From assembly GCA_019915015.1 (NCBI GenBank), contig JAHBBC010000005.1, positions 2,046,001 to 2,110,000 on the forward strand: 64,000 bases of DNA, given 5' to 3'. Shown here one piece after another: positions 32,715-41,660 of this stretch; the stretch's first letter is position 1; each line of letters starts with the position of its first letter. Position numbers and translations under genes: made by a program. Source of the stretch: Auriscalpium vulgare (taxonomy: Eukaryota; Basidiomycota; Agaricomycetes; Russulales; Auriscalpiaceae). A model generated the notes under the pieces. It had not been told where the DNA came from, made no database searches, and worked only from the letters and a program-made list of their open reading frames with translations.

Positions 32715-33151
32715 TGGCAGATGCCAGTGGGAGAAGTTGCGTGGAAGACAGTACTAGTCGTCCGCCAGCAAGAATGGTGCCGTCGGCAACTGCCGGTCGC
32801 CAACTATTATTTAATTATAATATTTCTGGACTGGGCAGCGAGCCGTGGAAGAAAGACAAATTTAAACCTTATGGGTTATAACAAGAGACATCGTATGTCG
32901 CACGTTCTGGAGTATACTCGCAGTATCTGAACAGCCAATGCTCTCACCGATGGAAAAAAAAATACAAAATATGATGGATTGTGCATTGCGTAGGTCCGAG
33001 CGTCTCGTCTTCTCCTGGTCCTGGTTAATTAAGTATTTGGACTGACACACCGACTGCGCCGTTGCCTGATGCATCACGGACAAGACGAGGAAGCAGCCCC
33101 TCCTCAAGCACTGTACAAGTAACTTCTTGGACTACCATCGGTCTATACACC
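32715..33151. other. AT-rich intergenic stretch
   Basis: Lies upstream of the F-box relic and downstream of CCT4. It includes AT-rich runs at 32805-32825 and 32955-32970. No coding segment recognised. Confidence 0.35.
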
Positions 33152-35192
33152 CTACCGCGCCTGCACGTAATCATCGATCTTCAGCAACAGCGTCACCGTC
33201 TCCGTCGCCAGCTCGATCGCGCTCGTCGACACTAGCAGCGGCTGCACGACGTCCTCTTCCAGGATATTCGAGATCGTGCCCTGGGCACGCATCAGCATCC
33301 CGCATGCACAAAGAGAGGGAAGGCACCCACCCGCCGCACGTTGATGCCTGCGTTGCGATCGCCGAGCGCGTGCCGATTGCGGAGCTCCGTGACGATTGCG
33401 ATGGGGTTCAGGCCTGCGTTCTCCGCGAGCGTCGTTGGGATGACTTCGAGCGCGTCCGCGTACGCCTGGAAGCAGTAAGCCTCCATGCCCTTCAGCGACT
33501 GCGCATACTGCGAGAGCGCCCGCGAGACGTGGATCTCAGGCGCGCCGCCGCCACCGATCAGCGCGCTATCATGTGAGAAAATAATCAGTGCCGCCATGGT
33601 ACGGAAGGGTGGGTCACGAACCGCTTCTTGACGAGACACCGGATGACACACAGCGCATCATGAATGCTGCGCTCGCACTCCTCGAGGACGAGTTGGTTGC
33701 TTCCCATCGCAAGAATGCTGACCGTCCGACCCTTGTTCTTCACGCCCGTGATCTTGACGACCTTAGTGCCGTTCGTGTTCGTTTCCTCCACGAGGTCCGC
33801 ATAACCCAGCTTGTCTTCGCTGAACGCCTCGATGTCCGCGACCGGCTTCAGGCCAAGGCTCTTCGTGAGGAAGTCGATCTCGTCCCGCTCGACATCCTTG
33901 ACTGCGAGGATGTTCAGCCGCTTCAGGAACGCGAGCGACGTCTCGTCAACCGCATCGCGCAGGATAGACTTTTGGATGAGCAGCACGTTGCAGCCCGTCT
34001 TCTTGATCTTCTTGCACATGCTGAGAAGATACGTCCTCGCTTCCTTGAGCACTTTGTCCATCTGCCGATAGTCAGTGATCACGACCGTGTTGTCCATCTG
34101 CGCGAACGGTCAGACTGTGTCGGCGAGATAATGCGAAACGCGTTCAGCACGTACATCAGGCTTCGGCTGGCTCAGTTGGAACTGGATCAGTCCGATCTTC
34201 GCCTTCTCGATCCTCGTTGGGCCGCCCCCGGAGACGACGACATTCTGATTCAGCACGACGCCGTCGATGAGCTCCGTGTCCTCGATCGTACCGCCGACCT
34301 TCTTCACAATGCGGATGTCGCGCAAGTCGACATTCGAGGACGTCGGCGTCGCCAGGCGGGTTACAGCAGACACCGCGATCGGCGCCAGTGTCGACGAGTA
34401 CTGCGACACGATCTACGGATAGGGAGTTAGTCAGCACTTGCGCCGGCGCGGTCGCGCGGGCGTACTTTGGAGTTGAGCGAGGTGCTGGCGGCGCGGAGGA
34501 GGGTTGCAGTGTCGGTGAGCTCTATGGGTGTTGAGATTTCCGTCAAGAACTCGACCGATTTTGCCGACGCTTTCAAAAAGGACTCGGCGATGATGGTCGG
34601 ATGGATGCCCTTCTGGAGCATCTTCTCGGCAGCACCGAGGAGACTTCCTGCGAGCACAACGACGGACGTGGTCCCATCGCCCGCCTCGATATCTTGCGCT
34701 GCGGAGAGATCCACAAGCTAAAAAAAGGAGTGTCAGGAAGTATGCAGTGCGGAGTGGAGGCGGCGCACCATTTTTGATGCGGGGTGTAATGCCTGAATGC
34801 TGCGCAGGATGGTAGCCCCGTCGTTTGTCACGATGACCTCGCCCTTCGTAGTTTGGATCTGCACGCGCTGTCAAGATCGGCAGCATCGAATAATCGGGCG
34901 TGTTACACACCATCTTGTCCATCCCGCGCGGACCCAGAGATGTTCGGACTGCGTCGCTGATTGCTTTAAAAGGATTTATATTGCGAAAGGATGAGCATAT
35001 GCCTGACGTGCTCACCTTTCGCGGCAACCAGGTTGGAGAGGCGAACCTCCATGGGCTTGCCCTTTGCAAGACGCGTCTCCTTAGAGGCATTCAGGTTGGC
35101 GTGTTGAATGAACGCACCTTGTCATTGAAGGCCTTGTTTGCGCCTGATGCTTGCTTCAGCGCAACTTTTGGTGCAGCAGAGGACGACGCCAT
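33152..35192 (-). CDS. CCT4: T-complex protein 1 subunit delta (CCT4)
   Basis: Subunit of the eight-membered cytosolic chaperonin TRiC/CCT that folds actin, tubulin and WD-repeat proteins using ATP. ATG at 35192 gives [20 protein letters not shown]; the first exon is 35192-35118. After two introns, [18 protein letters not shown] carries the nucleotide-binding region; [20 protein letters not shown] and [20 protein letters not shown] (GDGTT is the conserved phosphate-binding motif) follow near 34650-34880. Further pieces are [68 protein letters not shown], and near 33545 the GGGAPE motif, part of the ATPase site. The C-terminus is [11 protein letters not shown] at 33152. All key motifs are present, so this is the functional copy. 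Two partial duplicates lie at 24950-25810 and 30696-31010. Confidence 0.93.
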
Positions 35193-35204
35193 GGTGAATT
35201 GGAA

Positions 35205-35800
35205 TGAGAAAACGCGAGGCTGCAAACGACGCGTGAGGCAAGGAGCGACCGGCAACTCCCGTAGTACCCATGTAATATGATGTATCCAACTGGCAAATCT
35301 GGTGTGCAGCAGTCTACAACCATCCGCTATTGCGCCCTAAAAATGAAGCCGTGATAAATTTCACATCTCCTCGCATTTTTGTGTATCTCTTAGTAGCTCG
35401 AGGTATGTTTTGTGCTCGACCAGCAAGAGAACTTCGGACTTTCACCAACTGCCAAATTCCAATCGTATAAGTAACTTGCCTGACTGCCTCCGGCCATCAC
35501 GATGCCACTGCTGTCAAGCTCGATGGTGAATATTTTCGTCCTTGGCTGCAATTTTTATAGGTGCAGCAGCCTTCTGCTTCTGCAGGTCCTGAAGCATCCT
35601 CGCAGTCTCCAATGCTATCACGGATGGAAGAAATACAAGATGTCAAGTTATCGCGTCCTGTTACGACTCATGTATGCTCTGAACAAAGAGAAGCATGTAC
35701 GTATCGCGTCGCTGAATCTACGCCCGGAAAAATAGCCACAGGTTTGAAGAAAAATTATTCTGCGACGGACTGCCGCCAGCGCACCCGCCGGCCCTCGGGC
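35205..35800. repeat. CCT4 upstream region, duplicated inverted at 24950-25530
   Basis: This intergenic block, holding the CCT4 promoter, is repeated in reverse complement at 24950-25530 with high identity. A short open frame (35502-35735 plus; 25025-25252 minus) is present in both copies but differs at many residues and by a six-base indel, which argues against selection on a protein. Confidence 0.75.
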
Positions 35801-35945
35801 CTAAGTCCTATTAAAACATTGTGGCTAATTGCCCGGGCGCGTAGACGAAGCAGCGCGAGTTATATGGTGCCTTCCTGTGACGGACTGCCCCGCCCCGCTC
35901 ACGCCTCCGCGACCAACCCCCGCTCACGCCTCCATGGCCGCTCAC

Positions 35946-37691
35946 TCACCACTTGAGCCTTGACTGCCTCAGGTCTACTTCCGCAATATCAACATCCATG
36001 GTCAGCTTGACGGGCCGCCCCGCTTCCTTCCGCGCTGCAAGCCAGTCCGGCAGGCCGACGTAGCCTGGGTGCCTAAACACTGTGGTAATGTGTGCTTCTG
36101 AGTCCGACATCGGCTCGACTGTGAGGTTGTGTAGGGTAAGCGCGGTGAGCGCAGGCAAGAACTCCTCCGCAGGGTTGGTTGCGAGCTCGCGGGCAAGGGC
36201 GTTCGCGGCGTGCCCGCTGACCTCGAGAGTGCGCAGGCCGGCAAGGCTGCCGCTGCCAGTCAACGGCCAGGCAGCATTCTTTTTCCAGCTGTCCTCTGCA
36301 ATTGTGAGCGCTTGCAGATTTGGCGATGCAAATGCGCACATCGCGGCGAACGACACCGCGGGTGGCTTATCCTCGAAATCGAAGACATTGAGTATGAGCA
36401 AGAAGTCTGGTGAAGAGCCGCCCGGCGCGTTTGCATGCCAGGCGGAGACCTCGATGGCAACGTCGGCCGTGGACGAATGGTCTTCTGCATCATTGTCCAA
36501 TAGGGGCGGGGCAATGACGAGCTTGGCGAAGGGCGCGCACGGCAGAGCGAGGTAGGCCGAGAATTCGTGGTCGAACACCGCGTGCTCATGTTCGCCCCAG
36601 TAGTCAACAATGATGTGCAGTGGGATGGAGGGGGGGAGGGCGATGTGGCGGAGGAGGTCAGCACCGCGGGCGAGGCGCGTGCGCAGGTACATCTGGGTGA
36701 GATTCGGAAGTGTGACAATACGCTGCGGCGCTACCGAGACACCTCGGTCGCCTGGGTCCGGTTCCACAGCCAAGGGCGGATTCGAGATGTCCAGTCTCAG
36801 CTTCGTGAGCTGCGCCATGCCATCCAACGCGTCAAGCAGTTCACCTAACGGCGGCATCCTGGGCATTTCGTACTCGTAGGTCATCTCGAGCGATGTCAGG
36901 CCCTGCGTAAAGGGGATTTCCCATGGGCGCCGCGACGCCGTGGTAAGGGCGAGATGACGCAGGCGCGGGGCGGCGTCACCGAGAAAGTGGGGAGGAAATT
37001 GGAATGGAAAGTGTAAGTCGTAATTTGGTCTGATAATAGCCTCCAGGCGCTGCAAGATTGGCGCTGGGTGCCCGACGAAGTCGTCCAGGAGGCGCTGGTT
37101 CGTATAGAACGAGGTAAATAGGCGCAGTGTGTCGGTGCGGTGTAGATTTGAGAATATAAAGTCCAGGTCCGTTGGCCGTACGGCAAACAAGGCCTCCAGG
37201 CTGCCGCGGTAGAAGATCTCGATGGTGAGCGGAGCGTCCTGCGCGCGCACGAGCATGAGCTCGCGCCACTCAGATGAGAGGGTAAACGAGATGTTGGCCC
37301 AAAGGGTGGTTTGTGCGAGCGCGATGCGACGAAAGTGATGACAGGTGAACGTGAGGGTGATCCAACCAAGGTGGCCACGGTAGGGAAGATCTTTGGCGGC
37401 GACACAGGCGAAGATGATCCCGAGGAGCTCTGGTGGAAGACGGCAGATGGGCTGCAGGGCATTGTGCTCGGCATGGGCTCGCCGCACTGCGGCCTGCTCT
37501 TCAGTTTCCTGGAACTGTGGTTGTGTGTCGTCCGACGACTCTTGAGCCTGGGCAAGCACGTCGGTCTCGCTCGAAGGACGCGTCGAGGGTCTATGACGCC
37601 GCGAGAATATTGGAAGACGCCGAATCCAGTGCTTCACGGCGCGTCCGACCATCCCTGATGCCAATGGGAGGAGTTGCGTGCAATATGGCAA
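35946..37691 (-). CDS. F-box-like protein, intact copy 2
   Basis: Intronless ORF of 581 codons on the minus strand, a close paralogue of 15915-17663. The internal methionine of MVGRAVKHWIRRLPIFSRRH corresponds to the start of copy 1, so translation probably begins near 37652 rather than 37691. The F-box-like segment ICRLPPELLGIIFACV ... LGWITLTFTCHHFRRIAL ... TLWANI lies near 37290-37460; Leu-rich segments follow (HLALTTASRRPWEIP, LTKLRLDISNPPLAV, NLTQMYLRTRLARGADLL, GLRTLEVSGHAANAL, LTALTLHNLTVE), ending with VDIAEVDLRQSR as in copy 1. Expected role: SCF substrate receptor. Together with CCT4 at 33152 it forms the unit that was duplicated into the relics at 30696-32714. Confidence 0.85.
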   Translation of the reverse strand: MPYCTQLLPLASGMVGRAVKHWIRRLPIFSRRHRPSTRPSSETDVLAQAQESSDDTQPQFQETEEQAAVRRAHAEHNALQPICRLPPELLGIIFACVAAKDLPYRGHLGWITLTFTCHHFRRIALAQTTLWANISFTLSSEWRELMLVRAQDAPLTIEIFYRGSLEALFAVRPTDLDFIFSNLHRTDTLRLFTSFYTNQRLLDDFVGHPAPILQRLEAIIRPNYDLHFPFQFPPHFLGDAAPRLRHLALTTASRRPWEIPFTQGLTSLEMTYEYEMPRMPPLGELLDALDGMAQLTKLRLDISNPPLAVEPDPGDRGVSVAPQRIVTLPNLTQMYLRTRLARGADLLRHIALPPSIPLHIIVDYWGEHEHAVFDHEFSAYLALPCAPFAKLVIAPPLLDNDAEDHSSTADVAIEVSAWHANAPGGSSPDFLLILNVFDFEDKPPAVSFAAMCAFASPNLQALTIAEDSWKKNAAWPLTGSGSLAGLRTLEVSGHAANALARELATNPAEEFLPALTALTLHNLTVEPMSDSEAHITTVFRHPGYVGLPDWLAARKEAGRPVKLTMDVDIAEVDLRQSRLKW

Positions 37692-37816
37692 GGGTGTTAG
37701 GAGGAGAACTTGACGAAGCCTGAGGTTCCCCGGTCCGGCAAAGGCCGCCGTGCTAACGTAAAGGGTTGCGCGCCATTGCGTCCACTGCCTCCACTACTCT
37801 TTCTCCTCCCACCACC

Positions 37817-39569
37817 ATGGACTTCGTGAGCGCGACTCTATTACATTCCTTGTGTGCTGTACTCACCCATGGAAAGTTTGGCCAAGATGGAATGAACGGC
37901 GGAGGCCCAGCCGGCCTCTTCGCCCAGCTTGCTCAGTGCGTGACGCGTCGCCGTCTAAGTTCCACCGCTACTGATCCACGCCTTTATTTCACAGAGGATT
38001 CGGAGGTGGATTCGGTCCTATGGCAAGAGGCAGGCCCAATCCAGGCGCCTACGATGAATATCTCAAAGCATACAGCGTCGCCATGCTCCCCGGTCGTGAA
38101 CGCGAGAATCTGAGCTATGGGGGAAAGAGTGCGCCTTGTTTCCAAATCCACCCGACTGCCTAGCTCATGGACGTGTGCCACCCCAGTTATCATGCCCCCG
38201 TCGGCGCTCGCACACCTCACGTCTCTCGATCTCCCCTCGCCCTGGGTGTTCAAGCTTCGTAACCCCACCAATCCCGCTGCCTCCACCCACGCCGGTGTGC
38301 TCGAGTTCATAGCGGAGGAGGGCGTCGTCCATTTGCCATACTGGATGATGAAGACCCTCCGGCTGAACGAAGGCGATCCGATCCGCATCACTGGCACCGA
38401 GCTGCCCAAAGGAAAGTTCGTGAAGCTGCAGGCGCAGACCGTGCACTTTCTGGAGATCTCAGACCACAAGGCTGTGTGCGTGGCGATCGCGTCATCCGTG
38501 CTGTTCACACACTGATAAACTTCCCGCAGACTCGAGCAAGCGCTGCGCAACTTCTCCGCTCTGACACAGGGCGATGTAATCGAGATCTCGTACAACTCCA
38601 TCGTCTTCGGGCTGCTAGTCATGGAGGCCAACCCAGGCGGTGAAGGTATTTCTGTCCTCGACACGGACCTTGAAGTCGACTTCGCCGCGCCTGTCGGGTA
38701 CGTCGAGCCCGAGCGCCCCAAGGCCGCCCCACCGTCGACCATGGCGTCCAAGCTGAATATCGATCTGAGCTCCTCGACGCCAGGCTCCTCACGGCCCGCG
38801 AGCTCGCTAGGGGGCACGTTTGCGGGCACGAGCAAGGCCGCGACGACGGTGAGCAAGGACGGCGATCGGTGGGAGAGCTTCAAAGGGAAAGGCGAAACGC
38901 TTTCCGGACGCAAGACGAAAGGCCGCGGGATCAGCCATCGCAATGTAGAGTCGGTGCCCGACAGCAGCAAGATTATCCGCACCGAGTACGCGCTGGGTTG
39001 TCTTTCGTGCGTATTCATGACGGCTGATAACGCGATGCTGCAGCCGACATAAGGTCGTGTCGAACGACGATCTGGGCACCGAGTCCAAGGTTCCCGCGTC
39101 TCTGAACCTCCCCTTCGGAAAGCTTTTCTTTGGGTACAACATCCCGCCCTATCAGCCCCCACCTACCGCAGAGACAGAAGCCGCACCTCTGGTACGTGAT
39201 GCATTTTCATCTCAAGCGCCCAGCGCACTTACCCGCCGACAGCCTCCCACCCACTTCGTCGGCTCCGGAAACTCGCTCACGGGGCGCGGCACGCCCGCGT
39301 CGTCCTCCGCGGCCGCCAAGGGCAAAGCCAAAGAGAACAGCCAGCCCTCGGCGGAGGAGAACGAGGCGAAGTGGGGCAAGGGACAGGCGCTCGGTGCCCG
39401 CGCTCCTCCGCCGCGCATCATCGGGACGGGCGAGATCGGCGCTGGGGGTGCGAGCGTGCCGCGTGCGCCGCAGCGTGCAGGGAGGGGGGTGGTCAAGGAG
39501 CGCAGCCCGTCGCCTGAGTTTGACTGGGGCGTGGACGACGACGATGTGATCGATATTGATAGTGATTAG
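37817..39569 (+). CDS. UFD1: Ubiquitin fusion degradation protein 1
   Basis: Cofactor that with Npl4 recruits the Cdc48/p97 ATPase to ubiquitinated substrates, for example in ER-associated degradation. The first exon is only ATGGACTTC (37817-37825), spliced to TTTGGCCAAG and giving MDFFGQDGMNGGG. The double-psi beta-barrel UT3 domain follows: AYDEYLKAYSVAMLPGRE, IFMPPSALAHLTSLDLPSPW, FKLRNP, HAGVLEFIAEEGVVHLPYWM, GDPIRITGTELPKGKFVKLQ, and after an intron LEQALRNFSALTQGDVIEIS and NSIVFGLLVMEANP. The C-terminal region is low in order, with a Ser/Thr/Gly-rich part and conserved Cdc48/Npl4-binding-like segments (FGKLFFGYNIPPYQPPP), and ends in an acidic tail with stop at 39567-39569. Length is about 480 residues, longer than yeast. 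Confidence 0.9.
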
Positions 39570-39683
39570 AGGCAGGCAGACGAAGGATGAGCGCAGTAAT
39601 AGGCATCTCACATGTTTTTATACACCACGACATTTCGTTTCTGGGATCGTGATAGAGTTACTCGCGTTCTCGAGCTTTTTTTA

Positions 39684-39929
39684 TCATGAATACAATGACT
39701 TATAAAGAATGCGTTGAGAGTGGGGTGCGTGGGTAGCCGTGGGCACGGGGACAGCCTCCAATACATCGACGTCCGCCTCGATCGCTTGCACGCGGCCGTT
39801 CAAGTACGTGAGACTGGCGTCGACCTGTCCCTTTAACGTCTGCATCTCGACAATGGCACGGTCGAGGTGGAGTGAGTGAAAGACGAGCTGCCGAGTAGAC
39901 TGTGGCCAGTTTGCTGGTATATCATCCAT
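39684..39929 (-). CDS. Small coiled-coil-like orphan ORF
   Basis: ATG at 39929 begins MDDIPANWPQSTRQLVFHSL and yields 81 residues with heptad-like spacing of Leu, Val and Ile in HLDRAIVEMQTLKGQVDASL and GRVQAIEADVDVLE. An AT-rich TTTAAAT stands just upstream. The frame stays open further upstream, but only through the 8-bp tandem repeat, so I start at the methionine. A decayed relative may lie at 41190-41432. It may be a real small gene or part of an old transposable element. Confidence 0.3.
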   Translation of the reverse strand: MDDIPANWPQSTRQLVFHSLHLDRAIVEMQTLKGQVDASLTYLNGRVQAIEADVDVLEAVPVPTATHAPHSQRILYKSLYS

Positions 39930-39992
39930 ATTTAAATGGATCTGAATGGGAGGAGGCGAGGACGAGCGCGAGGACGAGCGGCGACAGGGCGC

Positions 39993-40080
39993 GACGGGGC
40001 GACGGGGCGACGGGGCGACGGGGCGACGGGGCGACGGGGCGACGGGGCGACGGGGCGACGGGGCGACGGGGCGACGGGGC
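39993..40080 (+). repeat. Tandem repeat GACGGGGC x 11
   Basis: Exactly eleven consecutive 8-bp units run from 39993 to 40080 with no substitution that I can see. Related, less regular GACGAGCG-type units flank it (39957-39985 and 40167-40215). Four-G runs spaced by CGAC fit the pattern for a G-quadruplex on the plus strand. Confidence 0.95.
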
Positions 40081-40638
40081 GCAACGGCAAGACGAGCGCA
40101 AAACGATGAGATCAACGAATGTTGCACGAGACGGTACACGACGAGAATAAATAGTTGGTGCGACGACGCGCGAGGACGAGCGCGAGGACGGGCGGACGAC
40201 GCGGGCAGACGAGCGTGAGATATTTTGAAGTCCGCTCAGGTGGCGTGAAGCTCGGCAAATCCCGGTAGGGTGATTTGGCCGCAGCTTGTTGTGTCTACCT
40301 TTCCTTCCTTCCATTATGTTTCTGCCTTACAATGATGCCCATGATATTATATGACATGCTGTAGGATATTCTACCTCGAAATAAATCGGAATTGATACAG
40401 GATGTTGCTGCTGTAAGCCTGTAACGCAACTTTGCTGGCATGTCGGCGCGTGAGGCCGAGAAGTCCGATGTATCCAGTGGACGCGTGTTTGTATAACACA
40501 CGAAATTTGAAGTGATGCAAACATACATACAATGCCGGCCAAGATGCTACTGCAGAAACCCACGCGGTGATGGAGATTTCACACAAACATGCAGTGATGA
40601 TGCTGCTGCTACAAAGAATCATGCGGTGAAGGGAATGT
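40081..40638. other. Gene-poor stretch with GACGAGCG-type repeats
   Basis: Includes imperfect GACGAGCG/GGACGGGCG repeats at 40165-40215 and AT-rich DNA afterwards. No recognised gene. Confidence 0.35.
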
Positions 40639-40944
40639 CTACATACTGTGCATGTCCCGAGGTTGTTGAAGGTTCGAACATTCCACGATGTACTGTGGCG
40701 ACTGCGGCTCCTGGGGCGACTGTGGATCCTCAGGCTCCTCCGGCTCAGGCGGCGGCGGCGGAGGTGTCCCAAATGTCCACATGCCCAAGCACTGTCCGAT
40801 TTGCCAGAGGCGGTGTTCGACAAGGATGTTAGAACCTTGGAGTGGCGGCAGCCGAAGTCTCTCAGCAGTTGTTATGGCTTGCGCAGCTGACAGATAGCAG
40901 GTCATTGACTGCATCAGCCCCATATTGGCATAGAAGCCCACCAT
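40639..40944 (-). CDS. Small orphan ORF with proline/glutamate tail
   Basis: 101 codons from 40944: MVGFYANMGLMQSMTCYLSA, then a run of prolines and PEEPEDPQSPQEPQSPQ. The upstream sequence TTAAATATAA is TATA-like and close to the start. No domain is recognised, no intron is evident, and no second copy was found in the window. It lies between two repeat blocks; it may be a chance ORF. Confidence 0.2.
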   Translation of the reverse strand: MVGFYANMGLMQSMTCYLSAAQAITTAERLRLPPLQGSNILVEHRLWQIGQCLGMWTFGTPPPPPPEPEEPEDPQSPQEPQSPQYIVECSNLQQPRDMHSM

Positions 40945-41189
40945 TTATATTTAACATATCAAATACCCGTACCGGCAGCCCTTCAGTGTCAACGCCGGTG
41001 GGATAGACGACGTAATCGTGCCTTCTCCCTACCATGTTCCTCATTGGCAACGCAGAAAAGCTACACCATCTTGTTAGCACAAAGAACACGGCGATCCACG
41101 ATGAACGCACCCGTCTTTGAGTCTTATAACACCAGTTTGTTGGCATCAATATCAATAAGAACACCTATAAACATACTGCTGCTCAACCT

Positions 41190-41432
41190 TCTTGACACGC
41201 TGCTCGAGGCCCGTGAAACGATTTTAGAGGTCCGTCAACTGGCCTCCTAGAATCATGACGGCCGGTGTCTGGCCCGCCTGTTCAACAGCCTGGGGTGTCA
41301 CCTGGGCATCTGCAGCGCGTCGACGTCACTCCTCAGAATCTGCATTTGAAGGGCTGCGGCCTCGAGGTGCGCGGGCAGGAGTCCCAGCTGTTGGGAAAAG
41401 AGTTCCTAGTCTTGGATGACATCGCCGTCCAT
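41190..41432 (-). pseudogene. Possible decayed relative of the 39684 ORF
   Basis: On the minus strand an ATG near 41432 opens MDGDVIQD followed by a stop. In the next stretch QQLGLLPAHLEAAALQMQIL then RSDVDALQ resembles QLVFHSLHLDRAIVEMQTL then KGQVDA of the 39684 ORF, and GLEQRVKKVEQQ comes later after more stops. Like the first ORF it is preceded (minus sense) by GACGAGCG-type repeats. The similarity is weak and judged by eye. Confidence 0.25.
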
Positions 41433-41454
41433 GAAGAGAAGAGGCCGGTGGGTG

Positions 41455-41660
41455 CTATGACAGGGGTACGACAGGGGAGGGCGAGCGACAGGGGGAGGAC
41501 GAGCGACAGGGGGAGAACGAGTGACCGAGGATTCGGAGTAGGAGCAACGAGCGATCCGAGGAAACGAGCGAGTCAATTGACCGAGGGAAGACGAGTGACT
41601 GGGGAAGCGAGCGACCCGGAGCGACGGGATGAACGAGTCGTAGCGGTCGCAAAACGCTCC
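41455..41660 (+). repeat. Degenerate GA-rich GACGAGCGACAGGG repeats
   Basis: Units such as GAGCGACAGGGGGAGGAC occur at 41484-41520, then more diverged forms (GAGTGACCGAGG, GAGCGATCCGAGG, GAGTGACTGGGG, GAGCGACCCGGAGC) to about 41640. The same GA-rich logic is seen around 39957-40215. Confidence 0.7.

Noticed and set aside
39684..40139. Longer version of the small ORF that reads through the 8-bp tandem repeat (PRRPVAPS repeats)
   Set aside because: An 8-bp unit without stops is open in all frames, so openness there is not evidence of coding.
39957..40215. Repeat array considered as CRISPR
   Set aside because: Units are 8 bp head-to-tail with no unique spacers, in a eukaryotic genome; it is a simple minisatellite.
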